Source of the DNA: Sphingomonas taxi
Lineage (GTDB): Bacteria > Pseudomonadota > Alphaproteobacteria > Sphingomonadales > Sphingomonadaceae
Direction: 5' to 3'
Length of the DNA: 64,000 nucleotides
Assembly (NCBI GenBank): GCA_003243195.1
Contig: QFQI01000009.1
Coordinates: forward strand, 1 to 64,000
Shown: positions 1 through 11,779 of the stretch, piece by piece
How the letters are laid out: each line of letters starts with the position of its first letter
Position numbering within the stretch: position 1 is the first letter of the stretch
Program-made: the position numbers and the translations under genes
The notes under the pieces: model-generated
Database searches by the model: none
What the model saw: the letters and a program-made list of their open reading frames with translations, nothing else
What the model was told of the DNA's origin: nothing

Positions 1-1953
<1,953 letters not shown>

Positions 1954-2041
1954 GGGCGTGATCCTGTATCTGGAAAGCAGGCGCGGCTCCGCTCAAGTGA
2001 CGGCCACGCACGGGGAAGACGGTGGTGAGAGGGCGGGCGCG

Positions 2042-2305
2042 CTATTCGCGCCGGCGGCTCGCATAGGCCGGTTCGCGCGACACGGGCGGCAGCGGGGTGG
2101 CGCGCGGCGGCGCGCTGCTGACGACCAGCGTGGCAAGCGGCTGGACCGGTCGCGCCGCGAGCTTGCGAACCGCCGACACGATCGCGGCCCTGCCCTGCTG
2201 CGCGATCGCCTGCGCGACCGGCGCCTGACGCGCACTGCCACCGACGCCGGTCAGCGCGGAAAGAAGCGCGGAAAGGAGCAGCAGCAGGTTCACGCGACCG
2301 GACAT
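2042..2305 (-). CDS. Small secreted hypothetical protein
   Basis: This 87-residue protein of unknown function lies just upstream of secA and on the same strand. It begins MSGRVNLLLLLSALLSALTG, which looks like a signal peptide, followed by an Ala/Arg-rich body with no recognisable motif. An ATG 30 bases upstream would add ten residues (MRWTCLPVHP) that spoil the signal peptide, so I prefer the inner start; no strong ribosome binding site decides it. The basic, low-complexity tail resembles antisense noise in GC-rich DNA, so expression is not certain. Confidence 0.5.
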   Translation of the reverse strand: MSGRVNLLLLLSALLSALTGVGGSARQAPVAQAIAQQGRAAIVSAVRKLAARPVQPLATLVVSSAPPRATPLPPVSREPAYASRRRE

Positions 2306-2351
2306 AGGATGCACAGGCAGGCACGTCCACCGCACGTGGGCAGGTAAACCA

Positions 2352-3218
2352 TCAATTTGACGCGGGAAGAAGCGTTATCCAGGTGGCGATCAACACACTT
2401 GCGGCCTTCGGCGTACCGTCGGAGCCTTTCGGCGGAAAGAACCGGACGCCCCTTTCGCACGGTGTCTTCTCGAGATGCTTCCTGGCCTCTTCGACCCACT
2501 CGCCCGCGGTCACGGTGACGGTGCAGCCGGACGGCACACCCTCGGCATCCACGATCTGCCGCGCCTCGTACGACGCCAGCAGTCGCCCGGCGACCGGGAC
2601 AGGTGGAACGGGCGGCGGCGTGTCGCCATGGCGGATGGCAACGTCCATGCGCATGCCGTAGCGTCCGGTGATCTTCAGTCGTTCCCGCAATTCGGCGGGA
2701 CTACCGCCGGGCCTTCCGCAATCCGCGAGCGTGGTCGACTGCGGCTTGCCGTTGACGGTCACCTTGCAGTTGAGGACAGTGTCGTCGGCATCGATGGTGA
2801 CGATGTGGATCGTGTCCCAGGGTCCGCTCGGCGGTCTGGGGTCCTCTTCGGAAGGCAGCACCCAGCGGATCGGCAACGTCATCTCACTCGCGATCGCGCG
2901 ACCCCGCGCGTCCCGCGCCGGTTCGAACCTGCCGTTGGCGAGCACCGTGGCGCAGGTGCCGCGCTCCAGCGCCGGCGAGCCGATGGACACATCGATCCGG
3001 CACGCGGTGGGATGCCCGCCGGCATCGATCGACACGATCGCGACGACCCGGCCCTGCTCGCCGGCGCGGATCGCCTCGGGAGGATAATTGTCCGGACCGA
3101 TCCAGCTACCGATATCGATCGGCACCGCTTCCGTCGCCTGTTGCGGCACCTCCTTGCTCCAGCCCGCGACGGGCGTGGCGAACAGGCTCGCCGCCATCAT
3201 ATAGCCCAGCGCCCGCAT
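2352..3218 (-). CDS. TonB C-terminal-domain periplasmic protein
   Basis: A 288-residue exported protein. An N-terminal signal peptide (MRALGYMMAASLFATPVAGWS) is followed at about residues 40-110 by a TonB-C-like fold (YPPEAIRAGEQGRVVAIVSI, then C..TVLANGRFEPARD), the domain that contacts TonB boxes of outer-membrane receptors. A second half carries two cysteine pairs and a less clear copy of the same fold. There is no proline-rich spacer or N-terminal anchor as in true TonB, so it is more likely a periplasmic relative. The start has GAGGGGTAGG upstream. It is divergent from argJ, with a 51-base gap. Confidence 0.7.
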   Translation of the reverse strand: MRALGYMMAASLFATPVAGWSKEVPQQATEAVPIDIGSWIGPDNYPPEAIRAGEQGRVVAIVSIDAGGHPTACRIDVSIGSPALERGTCATVLANGRFEPARDARGRAIASEMTLPIRWVLPSEEDPRPPSGPWDTIHIVTIDADDTVLNCKVTVNGKPQSTTLADCGRPGGSPAELRERLKITGRYGMRMDVAIRHGDTPPPVPPVPVAGRLLASYEARQIVDAEGVPSGCTVTVTAGEWVEEARKHLEKTPCERGVRFFPPKGSDGTPKAASVLIATWITLLPASN

Positions 3219-3269
3219 CGCGTACCTACCCCTCTTTGCCTGGTCAGGCCGCAACGTTAAGGCAGGGCC

Positions 3270-4496
3270 ATGTCTCACGCCATCTCTCCGCTCGCCACCC
3301 CGTTCCCCACCATGCCCACGATCGCCGGCGTGCGACTGCGGGTCGCGAGGGCGCGGTACAAGGAGTGGGACCGCACCGACCTGACCGTCGCGGAACTGGT
3401 GCCGGGCACCACGGTGGCGGGGGTGCTGACGCAATCGAAATGCCCGTCGCCGGAGGTGGAATGGTGCCGCAAGGCACTGGTGCTGGGCGAGGCGCGCGCG
3501 CTGGTGGTGAACGCCGGCAATTCCAACGCCTTCACCGGCGACCGCGGACGGGCGGCGGTGGAGGCGATCACCGCGCAGACCGCGCAGACGCTGGGCTGCC
3601 TACCATCGGACGTGTTCGTCGCCTCGACCGGCGTGATCGGCGTGCCGCTGCCGGTCGACAAGGCGCAGGCCGGACTCGCGCTCGCCTTCGCCGCGCCGGA
3701 AGCGGACTGGCGCGCGGCGGCGGAGACGATCGGCACCACCGACACCTATCCCAAGGGCGTGAGCGCGACCGCGGTGGTGGACGGGCGGACCGTGACGATC
3801 GCGGCGATCATCAAGGGATCGGGCATGATCGCGCCGGACATGGCGACGATGCTCGGCTTCATCTTCACCGACGCCGCCGTGGAGGCGCCGTTCCTTCAGG
3901 CGGCGCTGAGCGCGGCGAACGCGCGCAGCTTCTCGTGCATCACGGTCGATGGCGACACGTCGACCAGCGACACGGTGCTGGCGTTCGCGACGGGCGCTGC
4001 GGGCAATGCCCCGCTGGCCGACGACGACAGCGACGGCGCGGATGCGTTCCGCGCCGCGCTGGGCGACGTCTGCCGGCAACTCGCCCTGCTGGTGGTGCGC
4101 GACGGCGAGGGCGCGACCAAGCTGATCGAGGTGACCGTGGAGGGGGCAGAGAACGACCGTTCCGCGCATCGCGTCGCGATGTCGATCGCCAACTCGCCGC
4201 TGGTGAAAACCGCAATCGCGGGCGAGGATGCGAACTGGGGCCGCGTCGTGATGGCGGTGGGCAAGGCGGGCGAGCCGGCCGAGCGCGACCGGCTCGCGAT
4301 CCGCTTCGGCGCGACGCAGGTGGCGCAAGGCGGGCTGGCGGTTGCCGGCTATGACGAAGCGCCGGTCGCGGCGCACCTGCGCGGACAGGAGGTGGAGATC
4401 GGGGTCGACCTAGGCCTCGGCGAAGGCCGCGCGACCGTATGGACGTGCGACCTGACGCACGGCTATATCTCGATCAACGCCGATTATCGAAGCTGA
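3270..4496 (+). CDS. argJ: Bifunctional glutamate N-acetyltransferase / ornithine acetyltransferase
   Basis: ArgJ transfers acetyl from N-acetylornithine to glutamate in the cyclic arginine pathway; many members also make N-acetylglutamate from acetyl-CoA. The 408-residue protein has the self-cleavage site of the Ntn-fold family: KGSGMIAPDMATML, with Thr193 as the new N-terminal nucleophile of the beta chain. Also present are VVNAGNSNAFTG near residue 80 and the C-terminal CDLTHGYISINADYRS typical of ArgJ. The start is preceded by AAGGCAGG. No other arginine genes are adjacent. Confidence 0.96.
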   Translation: MSHAISPLATPFPTMPTIAGVRLRVARARYKEWDRTDLTVAELVPGTTVAGVLTQSKCPSPEVEWCRKALVLGEARALVVNAGNSNAFTGDRGRAAVEAITAQTAQTLGCLPSDVFVASTGVIGVPLPVDKAQAGLALAFAAPEADWRAAAETIGTTDTYPKGVSATAVVDGRTVTIAAIIKGSGMIAPDMATMLGFIFTDAAVEAPFLQAALSAANARSFSCITVDGDTSTSDTVLAFATGAAGNAPLADDDSDGADAFRAALGDVCRQLALLVVRDGEGATKLIEVTVEGAENDRSAHRVAMSIANSPLVKTAIAGEDANWGRVVMAVGKAGEPAERDRLAIRFGATQVAQGGLAVAGYDEAPVAAHLRGQEVEIGVDLGLGEGRATVWTCDLTHGYISINADYRS

Positions 4497-4511
4497 GCCG
4501 GCTGGAACAAA

Positions 4512-4904
4512 TCAGGGAAGCGATCGCGGAATCGCCCCAAGATCGTCACGCGCCAGGATTTGCGTGACCGTAATCCGGCTGATTTCGCCGTTATCAGGTG
4601 GACAAGGGCGGCGCGGGTCGTTCGAGATGGGGGCCGGGAAGCTCTCGCGCCCCAGGATGATGACACGATAGACCCGACCGCGAGGCCAATGTTCCATTGT
4701 ACCGCTTGATCGTGCCTGCGAGCGGTCGAACCACGCGAACCGCATCCCGCGTCGGATATCGGCCGGAACCGTCGCATGCTCGTAAAAGCGCTGGTTCTCG
4801 AAATCGTCTACATACACCCCGCGAAGCTGGCGCGCTGGCCGGAACTCGCTCCACGTACAGGGGGCAACGGGCGTTGCCGCGAGCAGCGACAACGCCCACA
4901 GCAT
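4512..4904 (-). CDS. Small secreted hypothetical protein
   Basis: A 130-residue protein with a short hydrophobic N-terminus (MLWALSLLAATPVAPC) that could be a signal or lipoprotein-like peptide. The rest contains RGVYVDDFENQRFYEH and ITVTQILARDD; I do not recognise a family. Its ATG shares a base with the TGA of trxA (TGATG), so it is probably translated by coupling to thioredoxin. It converges on argJ with only 15 bases between the stops. Confidence 0.65.
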   Translation of the reverse strand: MLWALSLLAATPVAPCTWSEFRPARQLRGVYVDDFENQRFYEHATVPADIRRGMRFAWFDRSQARSSGTMEHWPRGRVYRVIILGRESFPAPISNDPRRPCPPDNGEISRITVTQILARDDLGAIPRSLP

Positions 4905-5227
4905 CAGCCCAGTTCGCCCTCAAGCCACGCCTTGATCCGACCCTTGGGCTCGGCACCGACCTTGGTCGCGGCGGGGGCGCCGCCCTTGAACAGGATCATC
5001 GTCGGTATGCCGCGCACCCCGTATCGGCCCGGCGCGTCCGGATTTTCGTCGATGTTCAGCTTGGCGATGGTCACCTGCTCGCCCAGTTCCTCGCTGATCT
5101 CCTCCAGCGACGGGCCGATCATCTTGCACGGGCCGCACCATTCCGCCCAGAAATCGACCAGCACCGGCTTGTCGGCGGACAGCACGTCGTTCTGGAAGCT
5201 GGAATCGGTGATCGTCTTGGTGGCCAT
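4904..5227 (-). CDS. trxA: Thioredoxin
   Basis: A 107-residue cytosolic disulfide reductase with the active site WAEWCGPCKM (Cys31 and Cys34) and the conserved cis-Pro segment GIPTMILFKGG. Length and motifs are those of TrxA. The ATG at 5227 has GGAG seven bases upstream (GAAGGAGAACGAC), so I rejected a start eight codons further up. It follows addA in the same direction with a 48-base gap, an order common in sphingomonads. Nothing unusual was seen. Confidence 0.97.
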   Translation of the reverse strand: MATKTITDSSFQNDVLSADKPVLVDFWAEWCGPCKMIGPSLEEISEELGEQVTIAKLNIDENPDAPGRYGVRGIPTMILFKGGAPAATKVGAEPKGRIKAWLEGELG

Positions 5228-5275
5228 GTCGTTCTCCTTCGTGTGCCGCAAATCTAGGTCGCCGGGCGCAGGCGC

Positions 5276-8200
5276 TCAACCATCGACGGCCAAGCTTTGC
5301 TCCGGCCCCGAGAAGCCGCGCTTGATGGGGTCGAGCAGCGCCTCCGGCAGTGCGATCAGCCGCGGTCCAGCGGTGTAGAGCAACGCCACCTCGACGCGCG
5401 CGTCCGGGAAGATCACCTGCAGCGCCGCGTGATAGGCGGCCATCTGCCGCAGGTGGTAATCGGGCACTTCGCCCACATCGGCAGGCACGCTGCGCCCGGT
5501 CTTGTAATCGACCGCGCGCACGCATCCGTCCGTCACCAGCAGTCGGTCGACCGTCCCGGAGATGACGCGGCCGCTCGGCAGCGTCGCGGCGATCGGCGCC
5601 TCGGCCAGCGCGTCGGCGCCGAACAGCGCGGCGAAGGCGGGATCGTGCATCACCGCCAGCACCGGCGCGATCACCGCATCCGGATCGCCGACGCCACGCG
5701 CCGCCAGCCAGTTGGCGGCGGCCGCCGCGCGCGCGTCGGGCGGGAGCGGTGGCAGACGCTCGAACAAGGCGTGCATCAAGCGCCCGCGCTCCGCCGCATC
5801 GCGCGCGGCGGGGGCGGGCGGCGCGTCCGCCACCTCGTCGTCACCGACCGACGACGGCGCCAGCGGACGCGGCGGGCGCGGATCCTCGGGAGGCCGGCGG
5901 CGTGCCCAGTCCGGCAGGTCGGCGGCGACAGGCGCGGCGGTATCGCCGGCCGCGCGTGGCGCCACCGCCGGCGCCGGCGTGCGGCCGTCGAAGACGCGCG
6001 CCTCGGCATCCGCCGGCACGCCCAGCGCGTCCAGCGTGCGCGACGCGGCGGCGTACCAGCTCGCCTCGGGGGGCACGCCCTGCCATTTGGCGCTGAGCGA
6101 ACCGGCGATCACCAGCCGCTCCTCCGCCCGGGTCGCCGCGACGTAGAACAGCCGCCAATGCTCCTGCCGCTCGCGCCGCTCGACCTCGGTCAGCGCCGCG
6201 TCGATCGCGCCGGCGCGCTCGGCGCTGCGCGGGCGGAACACCGGCACCGGCCGGTCCAGCCCGTCGGGCGTCCACATCAGCGTGGAGCGCGGGCTGGAGT
6301 CGGGATCGGCGGTGGCATCGGCAAGGATCACCAGCGGCGCCTGCAAACCCTTCGCCCCATGCGCGGTCATCACGCGCACCGCGTCCAGCGGCGCGGCGGC
6401 GTCGCGGACGATCTCCACTTCATCGCGCTCGAACCAGTCGAGAAAGCGTTGCAGCGACGGCGTGGCGCCGGTCTCGAAATCGAGCGCGGCGTTCAGCAGT
6501 TCCTCGATCGGGTCGCGCGCCTCCTCGCCCAGCCGCGCCAGCAGCTTGCGCCGTCCGTCGAGCGGCCCGGACAGCAGCATCTCCAGAAAGCGGTACGGCG
6601 TGTCGAAATCGGCGCTGGCCAGCAGCGCGGAGAGCGGCGCGACCTCCCCCGGCCATTGATCGAGCAGGTGCCGCCACAGCGACCCGCGCCGCTCCACCGC
6701 GCGCATCATCAGCTCGTCCTGAGTCCAGCCGATCAGCGGCGACACCAGCAGGCTGGCGAGGCTGAGATCGTCGTCGGGTTGCAGCACGAAACGGACCGCC
6801 GCGAGCAGATCCTGCACCGCCAGCGGCGCGGACAGCCGCAGGCGATCGACGCCCGCGACCGGCACCCCCTCGGCATAGAGCCGCGCGACCAGCAATTGCG
6901 CCAGCTCGCCGCGACGCTTGACCAGGATCATCACATCCTCGGGCCGCAGCCGCCGGCCCTTGCTTTCCAGCATCAGTCCGCCGTCCGCGGGCGGCGCGAG
7001 CCAGCGCTTCACCGCCTGTGCGATACGCGCGGCGTTGGCGCGCACGGCGTCGTCGATCCAGCCTTCCTCGCCGCCCTCCTCCGCCTCGGTCGCGCCGGCG
7101 GCGATCGGCGGCCACAGCACCACCGCGCCCGGCCCGGCCACGCGGCTGGCGTGCGCGGGGATGTCCTCCGCCGCGCCGAAATCGGCCGCACCAACGGTGG
7201 CGATCGCCTGATCCACGAACTCCAGCACCGGCGCGGTGGAGCGGAACGAATCGGTCAGCGACAGGCGGTCGAACGGCAATCCGCGCTCGTCGTCGGGCAT
7301 CATGTCGTCGCCCGCGACCTCATGCGCCTTGCGTCGAAAATGCTCCTCCGCCGCCAGGAAATTGATCGGGTCGGTGCCCTGGAAACCGAAGATCGCCTGC
7401 TTCAGATCGCCGACCGTGAACAGGGTGCGCACCGACGGCGCATAGGCGCCGCGCCCGACGAAATATTCGTCCACCAGCGCGCGGATGATCGTCCATTGCG
7501 CGATGTTGGTGTCCTGCGCCTCGTCGACCAGCACATGCTCGGTGATCTGGTCGAGCTTGTAGCGGATCCACTCACCGATCCCCTCCTGCCGCAGCAGCGC
7601 CACCGCCGCGCCGATCAGATCGTCGAAGTCCACCGCGCCGGCGCGCCGCTTCGCCGCCGCGTAGCCGCGCGCGTAATCGCGTCCGACCTCCAGCGCGGCG
7701 CCGAGCCGGTCGGCATAGGCGGCACGCACGCGCAGCGACAGCAACTCGCCGCACCAGCCGTGCAGGCGCATCGCATGGTCGGCGTAATTGGGATCGGGCG
7801 GCGCGCGGCCCTTGCCGAACGACAGCGGATCGCCGTCCTTCTTTGCCCAGACCAGGTGCAGCCGGTCGAGCGTCGCGGCGCGCTGATCGACGCTGGCGGA
7901 GAGCCACGTGCCGATCGCCTCCGCGCGGTCGATGCCGCTCTTCGTGCCCCAGCCGCGGTTGAGCGTGGCGATCGTGTCCAGCGCCGCGCGGTCGATCGCG
8001 TCCTCACCGCAGGCGGCGTGGACGTGCGCGTCGATGTCGCCGAGCGGCAGGCCGAGCTGCCGGCGGACGAACGGCGCGATGCCGGTCGGCAGCGCCTCCA
8101 GCGCCTCGCCGGCGCGCGCGCAGGCGGCGAGATAGGCTTCGGCGCCCTGCTCGCCGAGCCGGACGCTCAGCGCGCCGATCGTCTCCACCGGACCGGACCG

Positions 8201-8728
8201 CCCGTCGCGTTCGGCCTGCACCAGCAGGTCCGAGAGCGACTGGCGGCGCAGCAGCGCTTCCTCGCGGGGTTCGATCGGCCGGAAACCGGGCACCAGCCCG
8301 GCCTCGATCGGGAAGGCCGCGAGCAGCCCCTGGCAGAAACCGTGGATCGTCTGGATGCGCAACCCGCCGCCCGGCGCGTCCAGCACGCGCGCGAACAGCG
8401 TGCGCGCGCGGGCGACCAGCGCGGGCGTCGGCCGCTCGCCGAGCGCGGCGAGATCGGCGGCGAGCGCGGTGTCCGGCATCCGCACCCATGCCGCGAGCTG
8501 GCGGTTGACGCGTCCCGCCATCTCCGCCGCGCCCGCCTTGGTGAAGGTGAGGCACAGGATCGCGCCCGGTTCGACGTCCCGCAGCAACAGGCGGAACACG
8601 CGCGCGGCGAGCACCTGCGTCTTGCCGGTGCCCGCCGACGCGGACAGCCAGACGTGCGCCTCCGGTCGGCTGGCGCGCAGTTGCGCGTCCTTGAGTTGTG
8701 GCAGCGGGGTGACGGCGCGCGGAGTCAT
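5276..8728 (-). CDS. addA: Double-strand break repair helicase-nuclease AddA
   Basis: AddA is the UvrD-like helicase/nuclease subunit of AddAB, which resects double-strand breaks for RecA loading and replaces RecBCD in alphaproteobacteria. The 1150-residue protein opens with Walker A SASAGTGKT (residues 29-37), has Walker B LVDEAQDTN, a helicase motif around TAHGAKGLQAPLVILAD, and an ATRAEERL segment. The C-terminal PD-(D/E)XK nuclease is marked by GTVDRLL and AVDYKTGRSVP. It lies 75 bases downstream of addB. The ATG at 8728 gives the usual family length. Confidence 0.96.
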   Translation of the reverse strand: MTPRAVTPLPQLKDAQLRASRPEAHVWLSASAGTGKTQVLAARVFRLLLRDVEPGAILCLTFTKAGAAEMAGRVNRQLAAWVRMPDTALAADLAALGERPTPALVARARTLFARVLDAPGGGLRIQTIHGFCQGLLAAFPIEAGLVPGFRPIEPREEALLRRQSLSDLLVQAERDGRSGPVETIGALSVRLGEQGAEAYLAACARAGEALEALPTGIAPFVRRQLGLPLGDIDAHVHAACGEDAIDRAALDTIATLNRGWGTKSGIDRAEAIGTWLSASVDQRAATLDRLHLVWAKKDGDPLSFGKGRAPPDPNYADHAMRLHGWCGELLSLRVRAAYADRLGAALEVGRDYARGYAAAKRRAGAVDFDDLIGAAVALLRQEGIGEWIRYKLDQITEHVLVDEAQDTNIAQWTIIRALVDEYFVGRGAYAPSVRTLFTVGDLKQAIFGFQGTDPINFLAAEEHFRRKAHEVAGDDMMPDDERGLPFDRLSLTDSFRSTAPVLEFVDQAIATVGAADFGAAEDIPAHASRVAGPGAVVLWPPIAAGATEAEEGGEEGWIDDAVRANAARIAQAVKRWLAPPADGGLMLESKGRRLRPEDVMILVKRRGELAQLLVARLYAEGVPVAGVDRLRLSAPLAVQDLLAAVRFVLQPDDDLSLASLLVSPLIGWTQDELMMRAVERRGSLWRHLLDQWPGEVAPLSALLASADFDTPYRFLEMLLSGPLDGRRKLLARLGEEARDPIEELLNAALDFETGATPSLQRFLDWFERDEVEIVRDAAAPLDAVRVMTAHGAKGLQAPLVILADATADPDSSPRSTLMWTPDGLDRPVPVFRPRSAERAGAIDAALTEVERRERQEHWRLFYVAATRAEERLVIAGSLSAKWQGVPPEASWYAAASRTLDALGVPADAEARVFDGRTPAPAVAPRAAGDTAAPVAADLPDWARRRPPEDPRPPRPLAPSSVGDDEVADAPPAPAARDAAERGRLMHALFERLPPLPPDARAAAAANWLAARGVGDPDAVIAPVLAVMHDPAFAALFGADALAEAPIAATLPSGRVISGTVDRLLVTDGCVRAVDYKTGRSVPADVGEVPDYHLRQMAAYHAALQVIFPDARVEVALLYTAGPRLIALPEALLDPIKRGFSGPEQSLAVDG

Positions 8729-8803
8729 GCGCGACCTGCCGTCCCGGACGACGGCCGGGTCACGATCGCGGGGCGGCTAGCGCCGGGAGATGAGAGCAGG
8801 CGA

Positions 8804-11779
8804 TCACGCATCGCGGCCATACCATTCGTCACGGCGCATCAACTGGTCATATTCGGCGAACGGCGCGAATTCCGGATGCAGCTTGGCGGTGAACGGTTCA
8901 TCGCCGGTCAGCCAGCGCGCGGCGGCCTCGGCGAAACTGTCGCGTGCGGCGCGCACGAAATCATCGGTCAGGATCCGCCCGCCGCGGCCCGACGGATCCG
9001 CCGGGCTGGACACCGCGCCGAACGCGTCGCCCTTCTTGGCCAGCGACCAATATTCGAATGCGGTCGCCTTCCCGGATACCCCGTCGAACCCGCCCTGTTC
9101 GGCGATCGCGCCGAGCAGCCCGAGTTGCAGGTTGAACCCGCCGCGCACCGCCGCGACCGACGGCGCCTTGCCGGTCTTGTAGTCGACGATCCCCAGCCCG
9201 CCGTCCGCCATGCGGTCGATACGGTCGAAGCGCCCGGTCAATTCGATGCCGGACAGGTGCGCGGCGCCGCGCCCTTCCACCGCCAGCACCGAGCGCCCCT
9301 CGGCGCGCTCCGCGAGCGTGCGCTCCGCCACCCAGGCGAAGGCCGCGACCAGCCGCGGCTGCCACAGCGCGCGCAGCAGCGGGTGGGTCGCGGGATCGGC
9401 GAGCAGGGTCAGTGCGCGCGGCAGCAGCCGGTCGGGATCGCACGCGTCCTCGCGCGCCCATGCCTCCAGCACGCCGTGCACCGCCGTGCCGCGCCACGCC
9501 GCGCTGGGATCGGCGTCCACCGCGTCGAGCGGCGACAGCCTGAGGATGCGCCGCGCGTAGAAGGCATAAGGGTCGGCCTTCAGCCGATCGACCTCGGTGA
9601 CCGAGATCGCGCGCGGGCGAAGGGCGGGCGGCGGGACCGGGGCGGGACGCGCGGCGGGCCGCGGGATCGGCGCGCCATCCAGCGCGCGCGTCCAGGCGGC
9701 GAGCGTGCCGTCCCGCGGAAAGCGCTCGCCGGTCATCGCCTCCAGCCGCAGCCAGAAGCGCGAGGCGAGCGCGGGGGAGCGCGCGTCGCGCCGCGCACGC
9801 GTCAGCACCGCGGTGGGGGCGCCCAGCGCCTGCCCGAAGTCATGCGCCGCGACGCCGATCCCGCGCTCCAGCCCCGGCAGCCCCAGTTCGGCGCGGATGC
9901 GCGGCGCCAGCCATGGATCGGGCGCGGGCAGGCCCGGCCACGTCCCTTCGTTCAGCCCCGACAGGATCATCACGTCGGCCGATTGCAGCCGCGCTTCCAT
10001 CAACCCGTAGATGGCGAGGCGCGGATGCCGTTCGCGCGGGAGCAGGCGGATCGCGATCTCGTCCATAAGCAGCCGCAGCAGCGGCGCGAACCCTTGCGGC
10101 GCGATCGTGCGCGGCCCGCGCGGCGCCTGCGCTTCCAGTCCGGCGAGCAGGTCCGCCGCCGCGCGGCCGGCCGGGCCGCGCCATGCCTCGTCGCCGGCGA
10201 GCAGGGTCGCCGCTTCGCGAAGGCACGCGATCAGCCCCGGCAACGTCGCCTCCCCCGCGCCGAATCCGCGCGCGACCGGCTCCAGCAGCACGCGTGCCTC
10301 GCGCCACCATTCCGCCGCGCGCGCGCGCTCCGGCGCGGCGGCGAGGTGGCGGTCGATCCCATCCAGGCCGGGGGCCGGGCGCGGGCCGCGCAGCGCGCGA
10401 TCGAGCCGACGCACCCCGTCCAGCCACGCACCGCGCGCATCGCCCGCGCGCACCAGCGGATGCTTGAGCAGCGTCAGCAGCGCCATCGGCGCGAAATCCT
10501 GCGCCGCCGCCTCGACGATCGCGGTCAGCAGCGTGCCGGGCGGCAGGATCGCCAGCGCGCGACCGGCGCTGTCATCGACCTCGATGCCCCAGCGCCGGCA
10601 ATGCGCCGCGACGCGCCGCGCCAGCGCGCGATCGGGAGTCACCAGCGCAGCGGTGAGCGCGGGTGTCTCCACTGCCTCGCGCAGCCGCAGCGCGATCGCC
10701 TGCGCCTCCTCGGCCGGGTTGGCGAGTTCGACCGCGGTGACGCCGGTCAGTCGCCGGTCGGCGGCATCCAGCGCGGTCCATTTGGCGGTGAAGCTGGTCG
10801 GAGCGAGCGCGTTGGCGATCGCGCGGCCGCGCGCGGCGGTGGCGTCATGCTCGCTGGCGGCGGTCCAGCGGCTGACCTCCGCGCGCGACGCGCCGATCCG
10901 TTCCAGCAGCAGCTTGAGGTGGAATTGCGGATGCACCTCGATTGCGCGTCGCCGCAGCCCGGTGACCGGGTCGGGCGCGTGCGGCCCCAACGCGTCCCAT
11001 TCCGCGTCGGGCAGGTGCAGGTCGAGGTTGGCGAACACCGTCATCCCGCGCGGCAACGCCGCGACCGCGCGCAGCAGCCGCGCCACCGCCGGCGCCGGAT
11101 CGGTGATGCCGGCCGCGCACACGAAGCCCGCCGGCGGATGCTCGCGCCAGCGCGCCGCCTGCCGGTCGATCAAGCGGATGCGCCGCTCCGCCGCGTCGAT
11201 GCAGCCCAGCCGGTCGCGCTCCGCCGGCCAGCGGTCGAGCAGGATGCGGAACAGCCGCAGCGCGGTTTCCCAATGGTCGGACAATCCCTCGCCCGGGTCG
11301 ATCGCCGCCAGCCGTTCCGGGCGCACCTCCTCGACGATCAACTGGTCGAGCGTGCGCGCCAGTTCGCCCGCCAGCCGCACCGCCTCCGCGGCATCGACCG
11401 GGCGACCGGCGGCGGCGCGCTCCTCCTCGACCAGCCGCGCCAGGATCATGCGCCGTTGCAGCGGATCGACCGCCGGCGGCAGCGGCGGCACCGCATCGGC
11501 CGGGTCCAGCGCGGCCCCTACCGCCGCGTCGAGCTCCTCGCCGCCCAACGCGACGATGCGCGGCAGCAGCAGCGCGCCGCCGCTGGCGCGCACGAACGCC
11601 TCGCGGATCGCCAGCCCACCGCGATTGTTCGGCACCAGCACCAGCCCGCGCGCCAGCGCCAGCCGGTCGCCGTCGAACCGTCGCATCAGCCCCGCGACCA
11701 GCGCGTCGGCAAAGGCGCGATGCGCGGGAATCGTGTAGAGCCGCAGCCCGCGCTCGCCGCGCGGCGGCGCGTCAGCCAT
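8804..11779 (-). CDS. addB: Double-strand break repair protein AddB
   Basis: Partner of AddA, 991 residues. The N-terminal half is an inactivated helicase fold (LVLVPNNRGGLAIREAF near residue 50), and the C-terminal nuclease carries GRFDRIDRMADGGLGIVDYKTGKAP with the D..DYKTGK catalytic core. AddB of other alphaproteobacteria is about 1000 residues. I start at MADAPPRGERGL; this ATG lies inside the last codons of murU (8-base overlap). An upstream frame extension of 26 arginine-rich residues is antisense-like and was left out. Confidence 0.94.
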   Translation of the reverse strand: MADAPPRGERGLRLYTIPAHRAFADALVAGLMRRFDGDRLALARGLVLVPNNRGGLAIREAFVRASGGALLLPRIVALGGEELDAAVGAALDPADAVPPLPPAVDPLQRRMILARLVEEERAAAGRPVDAAEAVRLAGELARTLDQLIVEEVRPERLAAIDPGEGLSDHWETALRLFRILLDRWPAERDRLGCIDAAERRIRLIDRQAARWREHPPAGFVCAAGITDPAPAVARLLRAVAALPRGMTVFANLDLHLPDAEWDALGPHAPDPVTGLRRRAIEVHPQFHLKLLLERIGASRAEVSRWTAASEHDATAARGRAIANALAPTSFTAKWTALDAADRRLTGVTAVELANPAEEAQAIALRLREAVETPALTAALVTPDRALARRVAAHCRRWGIEVDDSAGRALAILPPGTLLTAIVEAAAQDFAPMALLTLLKHPLVRAGDARGAWLDGVRRLDRALRGPRPAPGLDGIDRHLAAAPERARAAEWWREARVLLEPVARGFGAGEATLPGLIACLREAATLLAGDEAWRGPAGRAAADLLAGLEAQAPRGPRTIAPQGFAPLLRLLMDEIAIRLLPRERHPRLAIYGLMEARLQSADVMILSGLNEGTWPGLPAPDPWLAPRIRAELGLPGLERGIGVAAHDFGQALGAPTAVLTRARRDARSPALASRFWLRLEAMTGERFPRDGTLAAWTRALDGAPIPRPAARPAPVPPPALRPRAISVTEVDRLKADPYAFYARRILRLSPLDAVDADPSAAWRGTAVHGVLEAWAREDACDPDRLLPRALTLLADPATHPLLRALWQPRLVAAFAWVAERTLAERAEGRSVLAVEGRGAAHLSGIELTGRFDRIDRMADGGLGIVDYKTGKAPSVAAVRGGFNLQLGLLGAIAEQGGFDGVSGKATAFEYWSLAKKGDAFGAVSSPADPSGRGGRILTDDFVRAARDSFAEAAARWLTGDEPFTAKLHPEFAPFAEYDQLMRRDEWYGRDA